Of a stretch of 64,000 nt of DNA, positions 35,108-46,225 are shown in pieces. How positions within the stretch are numbered: the stretch's first letter is position 1; the number at the start of each line of letters is the position of its first letter. The DNA is from Excoecaria cochinchinensis (lineage: Eukaryota > Streptophyta > Magnoliopsida > Malpighiales > Euphorbiaceae). The stretch covers positions 10,577,501 to 10,641,500 of the forward strand of contig CANTUQ010000055.1 in the NCBI GenBank assembly GCA_947683425.1, in the 5' to 3' direction. A program made the translations under genes and the position numbers. Below the pieces are notes generated by a model. That model had not been told where the DNA came from, did not search any database, and saw only the letters and a program-made list of their open reading frames with translations.

Positions 35108-36438
35108 CTAAGTCTTCCTTTCTTCCTCCAGGCCAGGCACCAATTCTTGAATGCGATCTCTTACAGGGCAACAATAGTCTGTCCTATACCCTGTGTACTG
35201 GTGATATGCACAATACCAATCCGTTCTGTGCCTAGGCTTTCCTTGATTTGGGGCAGGCCTAGCTGGCAAGGGTTGCAACTTCCCTTCCTTGATGAGGTGA
35301 GCGAAGTGCCAAGATAGAGGCTTGCCCGAGATGGTGAGGTGTTTAGGAGTCATTCTAGTGGTTGAGACCTCTGCTCCTTGGTATTTCCCCCATTGCCACT
35401 ACTGTTTCCTTTGCTTTTGCCCAAGGCCAGGTTTGCAGATTTAGCCATTTTATCCAGATGCTCAGCCTCAGCTTCAATGGCTATATCTTTTAAGGACTCC
35501 CAATCTTTCAGCCCCTTCATCTTTAGCCCATCTTTCAAGTACGGGCTGGCATTCCTAATAAACAGCCTGATCTGATCTGGAGTGTCCGGTTTCTTCTTCA
35601 TCTCCATTACTCGGTTCCTCCATCGGGTCAAGTACTTATGGAATGACTCGTTCGGCTTTTGTTGTAGTAACTCTAGATCTTTCAGAGTGACCTCCATCCT
35701 GGTACTACAGTCATATTGTTGGAGGAACTCCTCCGTCAGCAGATCCCAGTCTTCTTTTGTTCTTCGATCTAGCCCGTGATACCAGCCCACTGCAGGACCT
35801 CTTAAACTTGAACAGAAGTATTCTACCTTCTGCCTCCTTGTTAGCGTGGTACCTTTCATTATCAAAGAGTACTGCTTGATGTGTGTAGTGGGGTCCGATG
35901 TGCCATCAAATTTCGGGACATCAGGCATCCTAAAATCCAAGGGGTTTAGATCTTCTCCATCTAGCTCTTTGTCTTCGGGGTTTATCCCCTTTTCCATCAT
36001 TAGCATTCGGGACATTGTCTCGAACTTCTCTTCCATCTTCCTCCAAATGGTATCTTCTATCTAGGGTGCTTTCCTTCTAACTGACAGGGGTTCTTCATAT
36101 CCATCCCCTTCTAGGTCCACTTCCATTCTATGGGCTACTCCTCTCTTTTGCCCTCCTGACGTGGCAGCCCCTAGGTCCATTGGTGGTGGACGTACATCCT
36201 CCGGCAGATCCTCTCTGGCCACCTCCTGTTCATTTTGTCTCATGGGAGGAGGCGCCACTTCTGGTTGAGCCATTGCGACCATTATGGCAATCATTCGTTT
36301 CTCGAATTCTTTGAACCTTCGACCCACTTCTTTAGCTATCAAGGCCCTGGTAGCGTGTGCCTCCCTTGATGAATCGGCCATTTCTGGAGATTCTCTGAAT
36401 GCCTGTTGATTGCACTTGACTTGATTCCAGTTGCTCAA
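35108..36438 (-). pseudogene. Gag of element B (broken)
   Basis: Three open pieces on the minus strand. 36438-36061 has a basic/acidic N-terminal region, ending at a TAG (36063-36061). 36036-35350 is in the same frame and has the retrotransposon Gag capsid domain: FRMPDVPKFDGTSDPTTHI, RGPAVGWYHGLDRRT, FLQQYDCSTRM, LELLQQKPNESFHKYLTRWR. 35353-35108 is shifted by one base at an ATGA overlap; it has CAYHQYTGYRTDYC, which resembles the zinc-binding CxxH...C segment of Tat-type Gag. The first stop is a simple nonsense change. The frame dies at 35108 and no protease follows. Confidence 0.82.
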
Positions 36439-36439
36439 T

Positions 36440-37427
36440 CAAAACCCTCTGATAATGCGACTGTCAGAACCCCTAACCAGCTAGGAAAGTGGTCTTTGAT
36501 GGCTGAGAGATTAAAGAGTTAGAATGATGCATGAATAATACGCAATGCATGGTCGTGCTGTGCAACAAAAATGGTATACAATGGCTAAAAGAGATTACAA
36601 TGATACATGTGGAAAATTATACACAAGACGATATGTACATAATAATTATACGTAAAGAATAAGATATATACATGAGGGGGAAATAATAAAATTTTATTTG
36701 TGCATGAATGACATGAATATGCAATGCATCATCCACAATCACATACAAACAGATAGATCCTTCCAACCTTATTGCCCCCACACACGAGGTCGTGCGGTCT
36801 CTATCCTAGGCGGGCTTAGCCCATGGGTTAACAGGGAACTCGATGGACGTGCATGGTGCAAGGTGGAAAATCGGCAGCATAACCTCTCTTAACTAGTGCA
36901 CAAGCGCATGAGTTGTGATCATTGTGTATTTAGGCAGTCCGAATAAATTGACATGGGCCTATCTGGGCATGAAAGCCTTTGATTAGGTGACCAATCAGAT
37001 TATTTGGGTTTGTCCAATAGAAAATGATCCATATAGCAAGCAAAGTATTATGGTTCATACCACCTAGGGGAAGTATCTATTGCCATTACATGAGCTTTAG
37101 TCAAGGTGATGATACTTTAGGTCTACCCATGCATGGTCCCTGCCAACGGGTCTAGCTCATCACGAGCATAACGACCGATCGGGTCTCCATTTAAAAAACC
37201 ATGATGGTACGAGGCTTAAGCTGGTGATTATACTTAACACTTCCCTACATTGAGTGAACGTAGAGTCGTGCTTCGGGAATGCACCGGGGCTAAAAGAGGG
37301 ACCAAACTAGCATAGATCTAAGGCTCTAATGAGATGCAATGCAGTTTTAAAAAAGGATGAAATTTTTAAATTAAAACTCAATTATAAATTTTAACCAAGG
37401 TACTTTCGAAGCAAAGTCTCGAGTATT
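36440..37427 (-). other. 5' untranslated leader of element B
   Basis: Lies between the PBS and the Gag start. No gene. Its PBS-side 700 bp match element A at 2470-2832, 12631-12715 and 15375-15604, showing the leader is common to both elements. Confidence 0.7.
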
Positions 37428-37446
37428 GTCCCCAGCGAAGTCGCCA
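37428..37446 (-). promoter_or_regulatory. Primer binding site of element B
   Basis: Minus-strand reading TGGCGACTTCGCTGGGGAC, the Tat/Ogre-type PBS (tRNA-Arg-like), next to the LTR end at 37448. Confidence 0.8.
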
Positions 37447-37447
37447 C

Positions 37448-40186
37448 TGTGACGCGCGCCGAACCCCAGGGCGCCCCGAAGGCCCGCTTTTTGGGCAATC
37501 GGGATGGGTTCATTAAAACTTGTAACGAATTATAAGTGCATCTATGTTGGGCAACAAGGAGGTTTCTTGGAGTCGCCACCCAATAGAACATTGGGAAAGG
37601 TCGTCTAGCCTCAGTGAGCCTAAGACGGCGCATATATATCCATTTTGGGCAAACCAGAGGAATCTTGGAGACCTCATCCCAATAGAACATTAGAATGAAC
37701 CTCTAACCCCATGGAGCCTAGGATTATTCGAGTTGGGCCTTTTGGTGGGTAACAAGAGATATTTTGGAGGCTCCATCCCAATGACACATTGAGATAATCC
37801 TCTAACCTCGTTGACCCTAAGACCAAAGTGGGTTCGGGACTTCCTATTTATTCATACCTTTGTTAATTTTATAGTCGAGTTTTGAATTTAGAGTTTCATC
37901 CCATTCCTCATTCATTTTATGCAGTTTAATTAAGGCACATGTCATCCATTCAAGGGAAAGCGATAAATAAAAGCGTAAAGTAAAGTATATGCAAATATAT
38001 TACAACAATACTAGAGGCAGAATACAACCCCCATGGTAAATAAAATACCAATCATACATAAATCGGGACTTTCATTAATGATGAGGACATTGGTCCTCGC
38101 ATGCATATTTATTATAAAACAATTTTGATGTGATGGTTTTGTTTTGGAGAAAATTGAGACATTGGTCCCATTTTTATTAGGAAAGATTCCAAGTTAATTA
38201 ATAAAAAAATGGTTTGGTGATTTTCTTTCTAGCGGGCCTAAATAAACAATTTTATAAGAAAATTACATAGCAAAATAAATGGAAAAGCCAAATAAATAAA
38301 ATATTACAAATGAAACAAACAAATACTTAATCCTAAACGAGCCTTCTAGATCTCCCCGTGTGCTCGTAAAAATTGCCCAAGAGGGAAAATGACATGTGAA
38401 ATAATCATAAAATACAAATAAAATAATGTTAGTAATTAAATCAATATATCAATTAAGTATATAATAAATGATAAAATAAAATGACATCAAAATGACAAAT
38501 GAATTATCATGTTAACAATTTAAGATAAATGAGAAAATTGTATTATGAATGGCAAATGAGTTAAAAGATGTAATTGGAATAAAATATAACATGTTAATGA
38601 ATTAATATGTAAAAATATGAACATGATAATAATGATGATGAAGATAAACAATTCAATGAATATTAAAATAATAAAGAAAAGAATAATAAAAATGAATGAA
38701 TTAAAGAATGATGAAAACAATTAAATGAACAACATGCTTAATTAATATAATTACAATTAATATAAAATATTTACATGGTAAAAATATCAATTAAAATGAA
38801 TTTATTAATTATATGTTAAAAATAATGAGAAATCAAAGCAAAATAAATTAATTACATGTTAAGAATTAAAAGAAATCAATATTTACATGAACAAAAATAA
38901 TATATTAACATATTAAATGAGACAAATATAAAAGCAATAGAACAAATAAATAAATAAATGAAAATAATAAAAATAATAATAATATACATGTTAATAAATT
39001 AAATATGAACAAAATAATAATAAAAATAGAAATAAAATATTAGGCCCAAAATGTTTACCCTCAGAGTTTCGGATTCGATGAAAGTAAAAATGATGATTGA
39101 TTTCCTTGTTTTGGTTTGCAAGATTAGAATTGAGATATGAAAATGTTGGAATTTTATTCCAAGAAAAAGCTAAAAAAGAAATACTATTGATCAAAAAAAG
39201 ATTTTTATTGATTAAAAATAAAAAAATGATTTTAAGAACAAACAATGATTTTATTTATCTCAAAATAAAATATTTTTAGAAAATCAAATGGAAAAATCAG
39301 ATTTTAATAACAAACAATTATTTTGTTTGTATCAAAATTAATTTTTCATCAAAAAGAGATTCAAAAGAAAATCGATGGAAAAAATTTAATTGAACACAAA
39401 CAAAAAAGAAAAAAAGGAATTTTGAGAGCAAATAATAGTTGTATTTGTCTCAAAATTAAATTCAACAACAAAAACTCCTTCCAAATATATGTTTAGAAGA
39501 AATTCTATTGGAAAAAGATGAAAAAGATGAACTGAATTCTTTGTTCTTTTTGGTGGGGAAAATCTGGAATTTTAGAGAGAGTTTGAAAGGGAGAAGAAGA
39601 GAAAAAGATGAAAAAAAAAACTAGAAAAATTCCCCCTTTTGATTTTTTATCTTATTCTTTTTATATAAAGATAATACGAAAATAATATTAATTAAAGGAA
39701 TAAAACTTAATAAAATCAGATATTATCTCTTTTAAATTTTAAAGATGGAAAAAATCCTTTAAAACCTTTAAAAAAATGGATAAAAAAACTGCTTTTTAGG
39801 CCAAAAAACAACAAAAAAATGATTTGGGGCGAAAATCGAGCATCAGGGGCGGAAATGGGCGACCGACGCCCGTCAGTGCATGCGACGGGCATCGGCGCCC
39901 GCAATCGCGCGCGGAGCTGTGCGCAGATGCGTGCAGTTCGTCGCCACGCGCTGACGCGCGTCGACGTTCGCGATTTTATTTTTTAATTTTAAAATTTAAC
40001 TAAAAATACTACAATTTCTAAACCCCATTTTTCAAATCTGATTTTTAAAATATTTTTTTATTATTTTTACTCTAAAATGCAAATTTGACCAGGAAATCAT
40101 CACTTTCAACCTTTTTGCTTGTGAAAAGGCATCTTATCATCATTGGGCAACTCCGATTTGGGCTGCCTCAGGACCTGGTGTCTACA
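37448..40186 (-). repeat. 5' LTR of element B
   Basis: Plus-strand ends TGTGACGCGCGCC and GGTGTCTACA. Minus-strand order: a GC island (~39965-39830), TATATAAA (39659-39669), a pyrimidine-rich start region (~39640-39560), then a long AT-rich leader. No gene. Confidence 0.9.
39659..39669 (-). promoter_or_regulatory. TATA box of element B LTR
   Basis: Minus-strand CTTTATATAAAA followed about 30 bp downstream by pyrimidine-rich DNA. The same site is kept in the 3' LTR near 30206. Confidence 0.5.
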
Positions 40187-41312
40187 ATTGGGTTGTCGCA
40201 AACTGTAGTATCTAATGGCGAACATCTCTAATGATCATCCACACCAGAGAATGATTGAATGAAACAATCAATAATGGATGATCAGAGGAAGCCAAAAATC
40301 CTCTGTGAACTAGATAGAATTCAGCCAAAGAGTGAGAGAATTAGAAGAAGTATGATCATTCTATTATTCTATTCCCACTGAATGACTATTTATATACTCC
40401 AAATTAAAAGCATAACTCTAGTAAGATTAGAACAATAAAAGGGCTAGAGAATTAACTTATAATTAATTAATCAAATTGGCTTAATTAAATCAAGTCAGGG
40501 CCTATACAGAGTGGGCCATACGTAAAAGGTCTATTAATGGGATTTTCTGCGCGGACTTGGATTTAATTACTCAAATGGATTCCAAATTAAAATAAATTAA
40601 ATATGTAAAGTTCATAACACTTATAGATCATATTTAATTTAACTTTACCTAAGAACTGGGCCATTAAGGCCTTCTATATGTCTTCTGCATAGAAGCCACT
40701 TCTTGTGGGCTTTTGCACATATAACTTTCATTATGGGCCTATTTTTAACTTTTCAATTGATCTAATATTATTATTTTAGTCCTATATCATTTATAGTCCA
40801 AAAATAGTTTATTCCGAATCAGAATAGACCAGTCTGGTCCATTATTTCAAATCACGGTCTTTTCTGCCGACCTTTTTTTCCCATGACCAATTAATTAAAC
40901 TCCTTTAATTAACTATTCCATTAATTATTTCCCCTATCCATAATAATATCAAATATTATTATAACTGTCATTTTACCATTATACCCTTTCGCTATAGGTA
41001 TGTGACCAATTGGATTTTCTAGTTCACTTGGCAGTAAAGACATATTTGCAACAAATGATTTGCATGGTTTAAATTATTTAAATCATTATATTAATTCTCT
41101 AATTAATATTGATATTTATGTTATTATACAAATCATAAGAGGCTTTTAATGAATCATCATGATTATCCAAGGGAAAAAAAAGTTAAGTGGTAACCCTTTC
41201 ATAGAATAATTAATGTGCAATTACTCCTTTTACCTTACTTTATCTCATTTATATTTTAAGTGTAGAATGTGTCAACTCATATGAACCTAAATATAATTAT
41301 TCTAATAATTTA

Positions 41313-42526
41313 GGATTAATTACAAATTCAGGACTGAATTATAGGGTGTTTTTCAATGTTTGAACCTAACTTTGGAAGCCTATAATGTAAGACCTCATCT
41401 TTGACTCCCCTTTCAATTGAGGGACTTCGTCTACAAATCCGTTAAATACTAATGAATTTGCTGAGTTAGATTAAATATGGGTCCCACCCATGCCCAATAG
41501 AATGCCATATCACCCTTTTTCTTCCTCTTTTTCTCATTCTTTCTTTTTCTCTTGCCATGGCTACTCTTTCACCAGAGCAACTGTCATGCCACTGTCCACC
41601 AAAGCACCTCCGGCCTCGCATGCAGCACAAGTGCCTCTAACTATCGCATTCGCCGTCGTAAATCCCATCGGGCCAGAGCTAATGATCTCGTACTCTATCC
41701 TGCTCCAGTTTCGCACACGAATGCTGACCCTGACTTCTCTTTGCCCACCACCCGATGATACGACCATGCGCCAAAGCCACACCACTCTGACGCACCCATA
41801 CCAGTAGCGCCAGACCACTCTCGCTGTTGCACCGGTCCTGCCTCTATCACGAGTGCTAGTAAGCTGCTAGCCTCTGATATAGCCCTCTAGAGCTGCATCA
41901 CAACCCTCCAACATCCCTCAACCAGATCCAACTCAACCACCACCAATTGGGCATCCTTGTTGTGGTAGTTAATTACTGTAATACTCTTAATGTGGTTTTT
42001 GATTAATGGATTAACACGAATAATATGTTGTTCAAAATCTTTACTTTATAAAGTTATTTGGTTATTTTATATAGTTTTAATCACTGGCGAGTCTAGCCGG
42101 AGTTTGTGATGAAAAACAAATTAGTGGTGATTTTGCGTAATGAATTGAAACTATGCTATTGATTTTGCTGTTGCGGTATTTATATGTTCAATCTAGTTTT
42201 ATGTATGATTTAATGATCTTCTCCATCAAATCTTAGCTTGTTAATGTTGGTTCTCAGTGGTTTTGGAGTGAAGAAGAAGAAGAAGAAGAAGAAGGGAATC
42301 TTGAAGAAGTCGAAGAATGAGGAGAGTGACATGGCATCCTATTGGACATGGGTGGGACCCACATTTAATTTGACTCAACAAATCCGTTAATACTTAACTA
42401 ATTTATTAACTAAGTCCCTCAATTGAAAGGGAACTCAAAGATGAGGCCTTACATTTTAGGCTTCTAAAATTCTGTTTAAACATTGAAAAACACCCTATAA
42501 TTCAGTCTTGAATTTGTAATTAACCC
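41313..42526. mobile_element. Mutator-like element with ~200-bp terminal inverted repeats
   Basis: 1214 bp. Left end GGATTAATTACAAATTCA and right end (reversed) GGGTTAATTACAAATTCA start inverted repeats of about 200 bp (41313-~41515 and ~42325-42526). A perfect 9-bp target duplication, AATAATTTA, lies at 41304-41312 and 42527-42535. Long TIRs plus 9-bp TSD identify the MULE superfamily. No transposase; the interior is under 1 kb, so it is non-autonomous. Confidence 0.92.
41540..41880. other. GC-richer segment inside the Mutator-like element
   Basis: Contrasts with AT-rich DNA around it and allows open frames on both strands (41490-41807 plus, 41561-41818 minus) with no domain I recognise. 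Could be a captured host-gene fragment (Pack-MULE) that has decayed, or simply element sequence. Confidence 0.4.
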
Positions 42527-42889
42527 AATAATTTAACCATTGTTCCCAAAATGCCCCACGTGGATCTCATCCACCTTGACATTTTACGATGGCCAGAGAT
42601 TCTCTGAACAAAGGTATTATAGAACTTGTGAGATAACTTTCTTAATAAATCTAGGATGGTGAATCTTTATTGATCACTCAACTATCTTTAAGTAGGTCAT
42701 GTTATACCCAACCTTCTAACTATGTTCACTCCTCGATGAAGGTAAGCAGTTATGGAGTCAAAGCATATCTCTCATTATTTAAGATAACTTTGGTGATCTC
42801 AAGTCTAAGAATACATGCACCGCTGCTATGTAGAGATTCTTCACTGACATAGATTTAACATCCATGTAAGTTAACTAACTATATTTTCA

Positions 42890-44105
42890 AAACTTAAAAG
42901 TAGAAGAAATCAGTCAAGGATTTCATTTTTATAAAGAAAGCTTATCTAAAGTCAGAGAATTCTATAAAGCAGTCCTTGTAGACTCTAGATCTGTTGAAAT
43001 AGAACATAATTATGATAATTAAGATTCAACAAAAATAAATTATAGTAAAGTAAAGATTATTTTGTATGATTAGGGACAAAAACCAAATTCTTTAAAAACT
43101 CTTTCAAGATACTCTGCCCAAATGGTTTGCAGTTATTATTATTATCAAGAAGCCTAGTAAAAGCATTCTACTTAAGGAATTTTAATCATTCGTGGTTTTT
43201 CTATTTCTTCAACAAATTCTAAGGAAGCTTCCCCAGCCGGTTTATTCTATGGTATGAATATTTTGGAGTTATTATAAATGCCTTCCCTTAAACAATCTAT
43301 CAAGGATATGGAAAGTTTCAAGGATATTATAATTCTACATTACCAGACAAGCTATTGCGACTCTCTACTACTTTTGGCATTCCATAGATTATAATATCTC
43401 TCGGAGTGAAAATATTCTCCCAGTCCTTTATCGAGAATATCAAGTAAAATAGTGGGACTCACTCTATATAAAGAGAGTCAATCGTTAAGCTATTATAACC
43501 CACTATTTTAAAAGCATTACGCCCTATTTTTTTAGACCACAAATTGGATTTTAAGTAATAAAAACAAATTATAAATTCGCTATCCTCAACCTCTACTGAA
43601 GCACAACTTACAACCATTCTCTATAAAGTTTTCCCTGAAAAAAGTAATTCCACAGATGATGAGGTTTCTCCATCTTCTCAACCTTTTGAAGATTCTCAAT
43701 ATCCTTATGTACATATCCATGTATATACACACACGCACATATATATATACATATATACATTTACATGTATATATATATGTACACACACACACACACACAC
43801 ACACACAAATATATATTAGTGTGTGTGTGTATAAATATATATGTGTACTTATGTATGCATATATATATACATATATATGTGTATATTTAAGTATACACAC
43901 ACACACACACACACATATATGTGTGTGTGTGTGTGTGTGTGTGTATACATATACATATATATAATACTTGATATCTTATTAGCTTATGTTGAAGAATTAC
44001 AAAAAGAGGCTGAAGGGGTACATGAAAAAATTTCTGAGAATACAAGTTGCAAATCCAAAGACTTATTACACGATGAAGTGGAAATTACAATTGGTTTTTT
44101 CTAAG
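42890..44105 (+). pseudogene. Endogenous pararetrovirus, inverted copy of the polyprotein C-terminal part
   Basis: Plus-strand sequence that matches the minus-strand segments at 46795-47100 and 45130-45330, then the regions beyond. Recognisable in-frame words include REFYKAVLVDS near 42955, EAQLTTILYKVFPEKS near 43600 and, past a microsatellite, DILLAYVEELQKEAEG near 43975. Many stops and shifts. Related to the part of the Caulimoviridae polyprotein after RNase H; function of that part unknown to me. A TATATAAA at 43465 is inside the coding alignment, so not a promoter. Confidence 0.65.
43720..43965. repeat. AC/TG/AT compound microsatellite
   Basis: Alternating (CA)n, (AT)n and (TG)n runs that split the inverted viral copy. 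Tyr/Ile/His/Val/Cys-rich open frames on both strands over it are repeat artefacts. Confidence 0.95.
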
Positions 44106-44255
44106 TTTCTTTAATCTTAAAGGGAGCCTATCAAGAAAGTTATGCCTTCTCTCGTAACCATTGCCTACTTATATAGATGAAAAACATGAACTTAAATTAC
44201 TACTTTTAAGAAACTTTTCTGTAGATGAACAGTTATTGCTATAATTGCATAATCT

Positions 44256-44369
44256 TTACTATTGATGAATAATGGTGACCATAATTAAGAATCTTACTAT
44301 TAATGAATAGTGAGAACCATGATTGAAAATTTTACTGTTGATGAATAGTAATGACCATAATTGAGATTT
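44256..44369. repeat. 38-bp tandem repeat, three units
   Basis: Units at 44256-44293, 44294-44331 and 44332-44369, each of the form TTACTATTGATGAATA..., ..ACCATAATT. Lies between the two opposed viral copies, possibly the old intergenic region. Confidence 0.85.
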
Positions 44370-44541
44370 TTTTTCTGTTGATGATTTTTCTTCTAAGTTA
44401 TTTGTTTGTTTATGCTGACAAATTTTTGGATAAGTACCTACAAAGAATTTTATTAGAAAAATACTATTTTTTAGATTACATTATCTACAAGTGGATCTTA
44501 AGAATTTTCAAAGTGATGAGGAGAAGGTGACACCTCATCAT

Positions 44542-46225
44542 CTGTAGAATTACTTTTTTTTGAGAAAACTCTATTGAGAATGGTTATAAGCTCTGCTTCA
44601 ATAAAGGTTGATGATAATACGTTTATAATTTAGCTCTTACTAGCCAAAAATCCTATTTATTGAGTTGAAAGGTTTGAGGTGATAGTGTTATTAGAATAAT
44701 GGGAAACAACTGCTTGAGAATTGGCCTTTTCAATATAAAATGAATCCCACCATTTAATTCGATATTTTCGGTAAGAATAAGCAAAGAATTTTCATTATCA
44801 TAGATATGTTAAGTCCAAGATATAAATCCAGGGGACATTAAAGGTGGCTGAGAATTACAAAAGCTTATTTGGTAATGTAGAATGATAATAACTTAAAAAT
44901 TTTATATATCCTTAATGAATTGGTAGAAGAAGGACATCTTCAATAAGCCCAAAATGTCTAAACCATCGTATAAACTAGTTCAGAAAGTTTCTTAAGGAGA
45001 AATAGAAAAACCAAGAATGATTAAAATTTCTTAAGTAAAATGCTTTGTACTAAGCTTACTTATAATCATAATAACTATAAACCATTCGGGCAGGATATCT
45101 TGAAAGAGTCTTCAAAGTATGTGGCTTTGTCCCCAATCAGACAAGGTTAAAACTTGAATAATTTTACTTTGCTATAACTTAACTTTTTTGGATCTTGACT
45201 ATAATAGTTGTGCTCTATCTCGACTAACCCAAAATCATCCAGAACTGTTTTATAGAATTCTTTAACCCTAGAATGACTATCTTCTTGAAAATGATATCCA
45301 TTGGGGAAAATATAATTAATCAACTTATAAAAACTCAAATTTTTAATTAGACTAATATTTTCTAATTCAAGAACTTTAATAAACTATTTGTTGGCATTTA
45401 GAATATTTTGAGAAGGTTTCTTAAAAGTAGAAGAACTGGTAGAGTTTTAAAAAGACAATGCTACTACAGTTAAATAATTTAGAGGTCTAGAAGGAGTAGA
45501 TAGAGAGGGAATATGCGGCCTTAGAATTGCGGAAAAAAGAGACAAAGGTTGAGGTCTTGGTCATAAAATAGCAAATCTGTTTGAAAATATAGGAATTGTC
45601 TGACTAGAATTTGCGGCCTGTTTAGAATTTTGACTTCTTGATGACAATGAAGCTTTCGTTAAAACCTTCTTGTTAGAATTCATTTTACCTGTAAAAATTT
45701 ATGGGAAAAAAAATCAGCTTAGCTATTATTTTTTCTTTTAATAAATTTTATGTCAAAATCAAAATTACTTAATAAAACATATTATCGTGCTAAAATTTGT
45801 TTAGAAATTAAATTTATAACATCCTTTTCTAAAATATACTTTACTAATAGACAATCAATTCTTAATAAAAACTTTTTCATGTATAAATAATCTTCAAATT
45901 TTGCAATACATAAAACAATACTTAATATATTCTTTTTAATGGTTGAATAATTTTTCTAAGTAAGATTTCAGGTTCCAGAATAAAATCGTACTAACTCTTC
46001 TTTACTTCTATTTTTTTTTCTTTTTTGCTTAAGAATACCCCTATAACCTATATCACTTGCATCTATTTTCATTATAAAATTTGGTTCGGGATGAGGAATA
46101 CTAAGACAAGGAAGGCTCTTAATCTTTTCTTTTATTTATCTAACTATCTTAATATGTTCTTCGGGCTATGGTTCAGGATACTTTTTTAACCTATTATATA
46201 GTAGCTTACATATATTTTCTTAAAT
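44542..46225 (-). pseudogene. Endogenous pararetrovirus, tandem copy 1 (RNase H part and C-terminal region)
   Basis: First unit of a 1.68-kb direct duplication; its partner is 46226-47904. On the minus strand it runs from the RNase H remnant (~46060 down to 45730) through a Ser/Pro-rich region to the block FYKLINYIFPNGYHFQEDS (45147-45338 is the longest clean piece). Stops are frequent. Both units begin (plus reading) CTGTAGAATTAC and end CTTAAAT, so the junction at 46225/46226 is precise. Caulimoviridae relic, not functional. Confidence 0.75.

Larger units (their letters stand above)
18320..40186 (-). mobile_element. Tat-like Ty3/gypsy element B, non-autonomous
   Basis: LTRs of about 2.75 kb bound a 6.7-kb interior: 3' LTR 18320-18545 plus 28157-30704 (split by chromovirus copy 2), 5' LTR 37448-40186. 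Without the insertion the element is about 12.3 kb. The probable TSD is ACTGG (18315-18319) against ATTGG (40187-40191), one mismatch. It has a PBS (37428-37446), a broken gag (35108-36438), a PPT (30705-30720) and about 4.4 kb of gene-free, repeat-rich DNA where pol should be. I see no protease, RT, RNase H or integrase motif, so it would need enzymes from a relative. Confidence 0.85.
18165..42860 (-). mobile_element. Host LTR (copia-like or unclassified) holding element B and a Mutator-like element
   Basis: Two pieces, 18165-18319 and 40192-42860, become contiguous if B and its TSD are removed. Removing the MULE-like insertion too leaves an LTR of about 1.6 kb. On the minus strand it would start TGTTAAATC (right end 42860) and end just before the PBS at 18150-18161. 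No second LTR or TSD is visible. 40192-41303 and 42536-42860 otherwise hold no gene I can recognise. End points are inferred. Confidence 0.45.

Noticed and set aside
43455..43485. TATATAAA box as the viral pregenomic promoter in the inverted copy
   Set aside because: The segment aligns in frame with coding sequence of the minus-strand copies (reading DSLYIKR), where no TATA exists, so it is decayed coding sequence.
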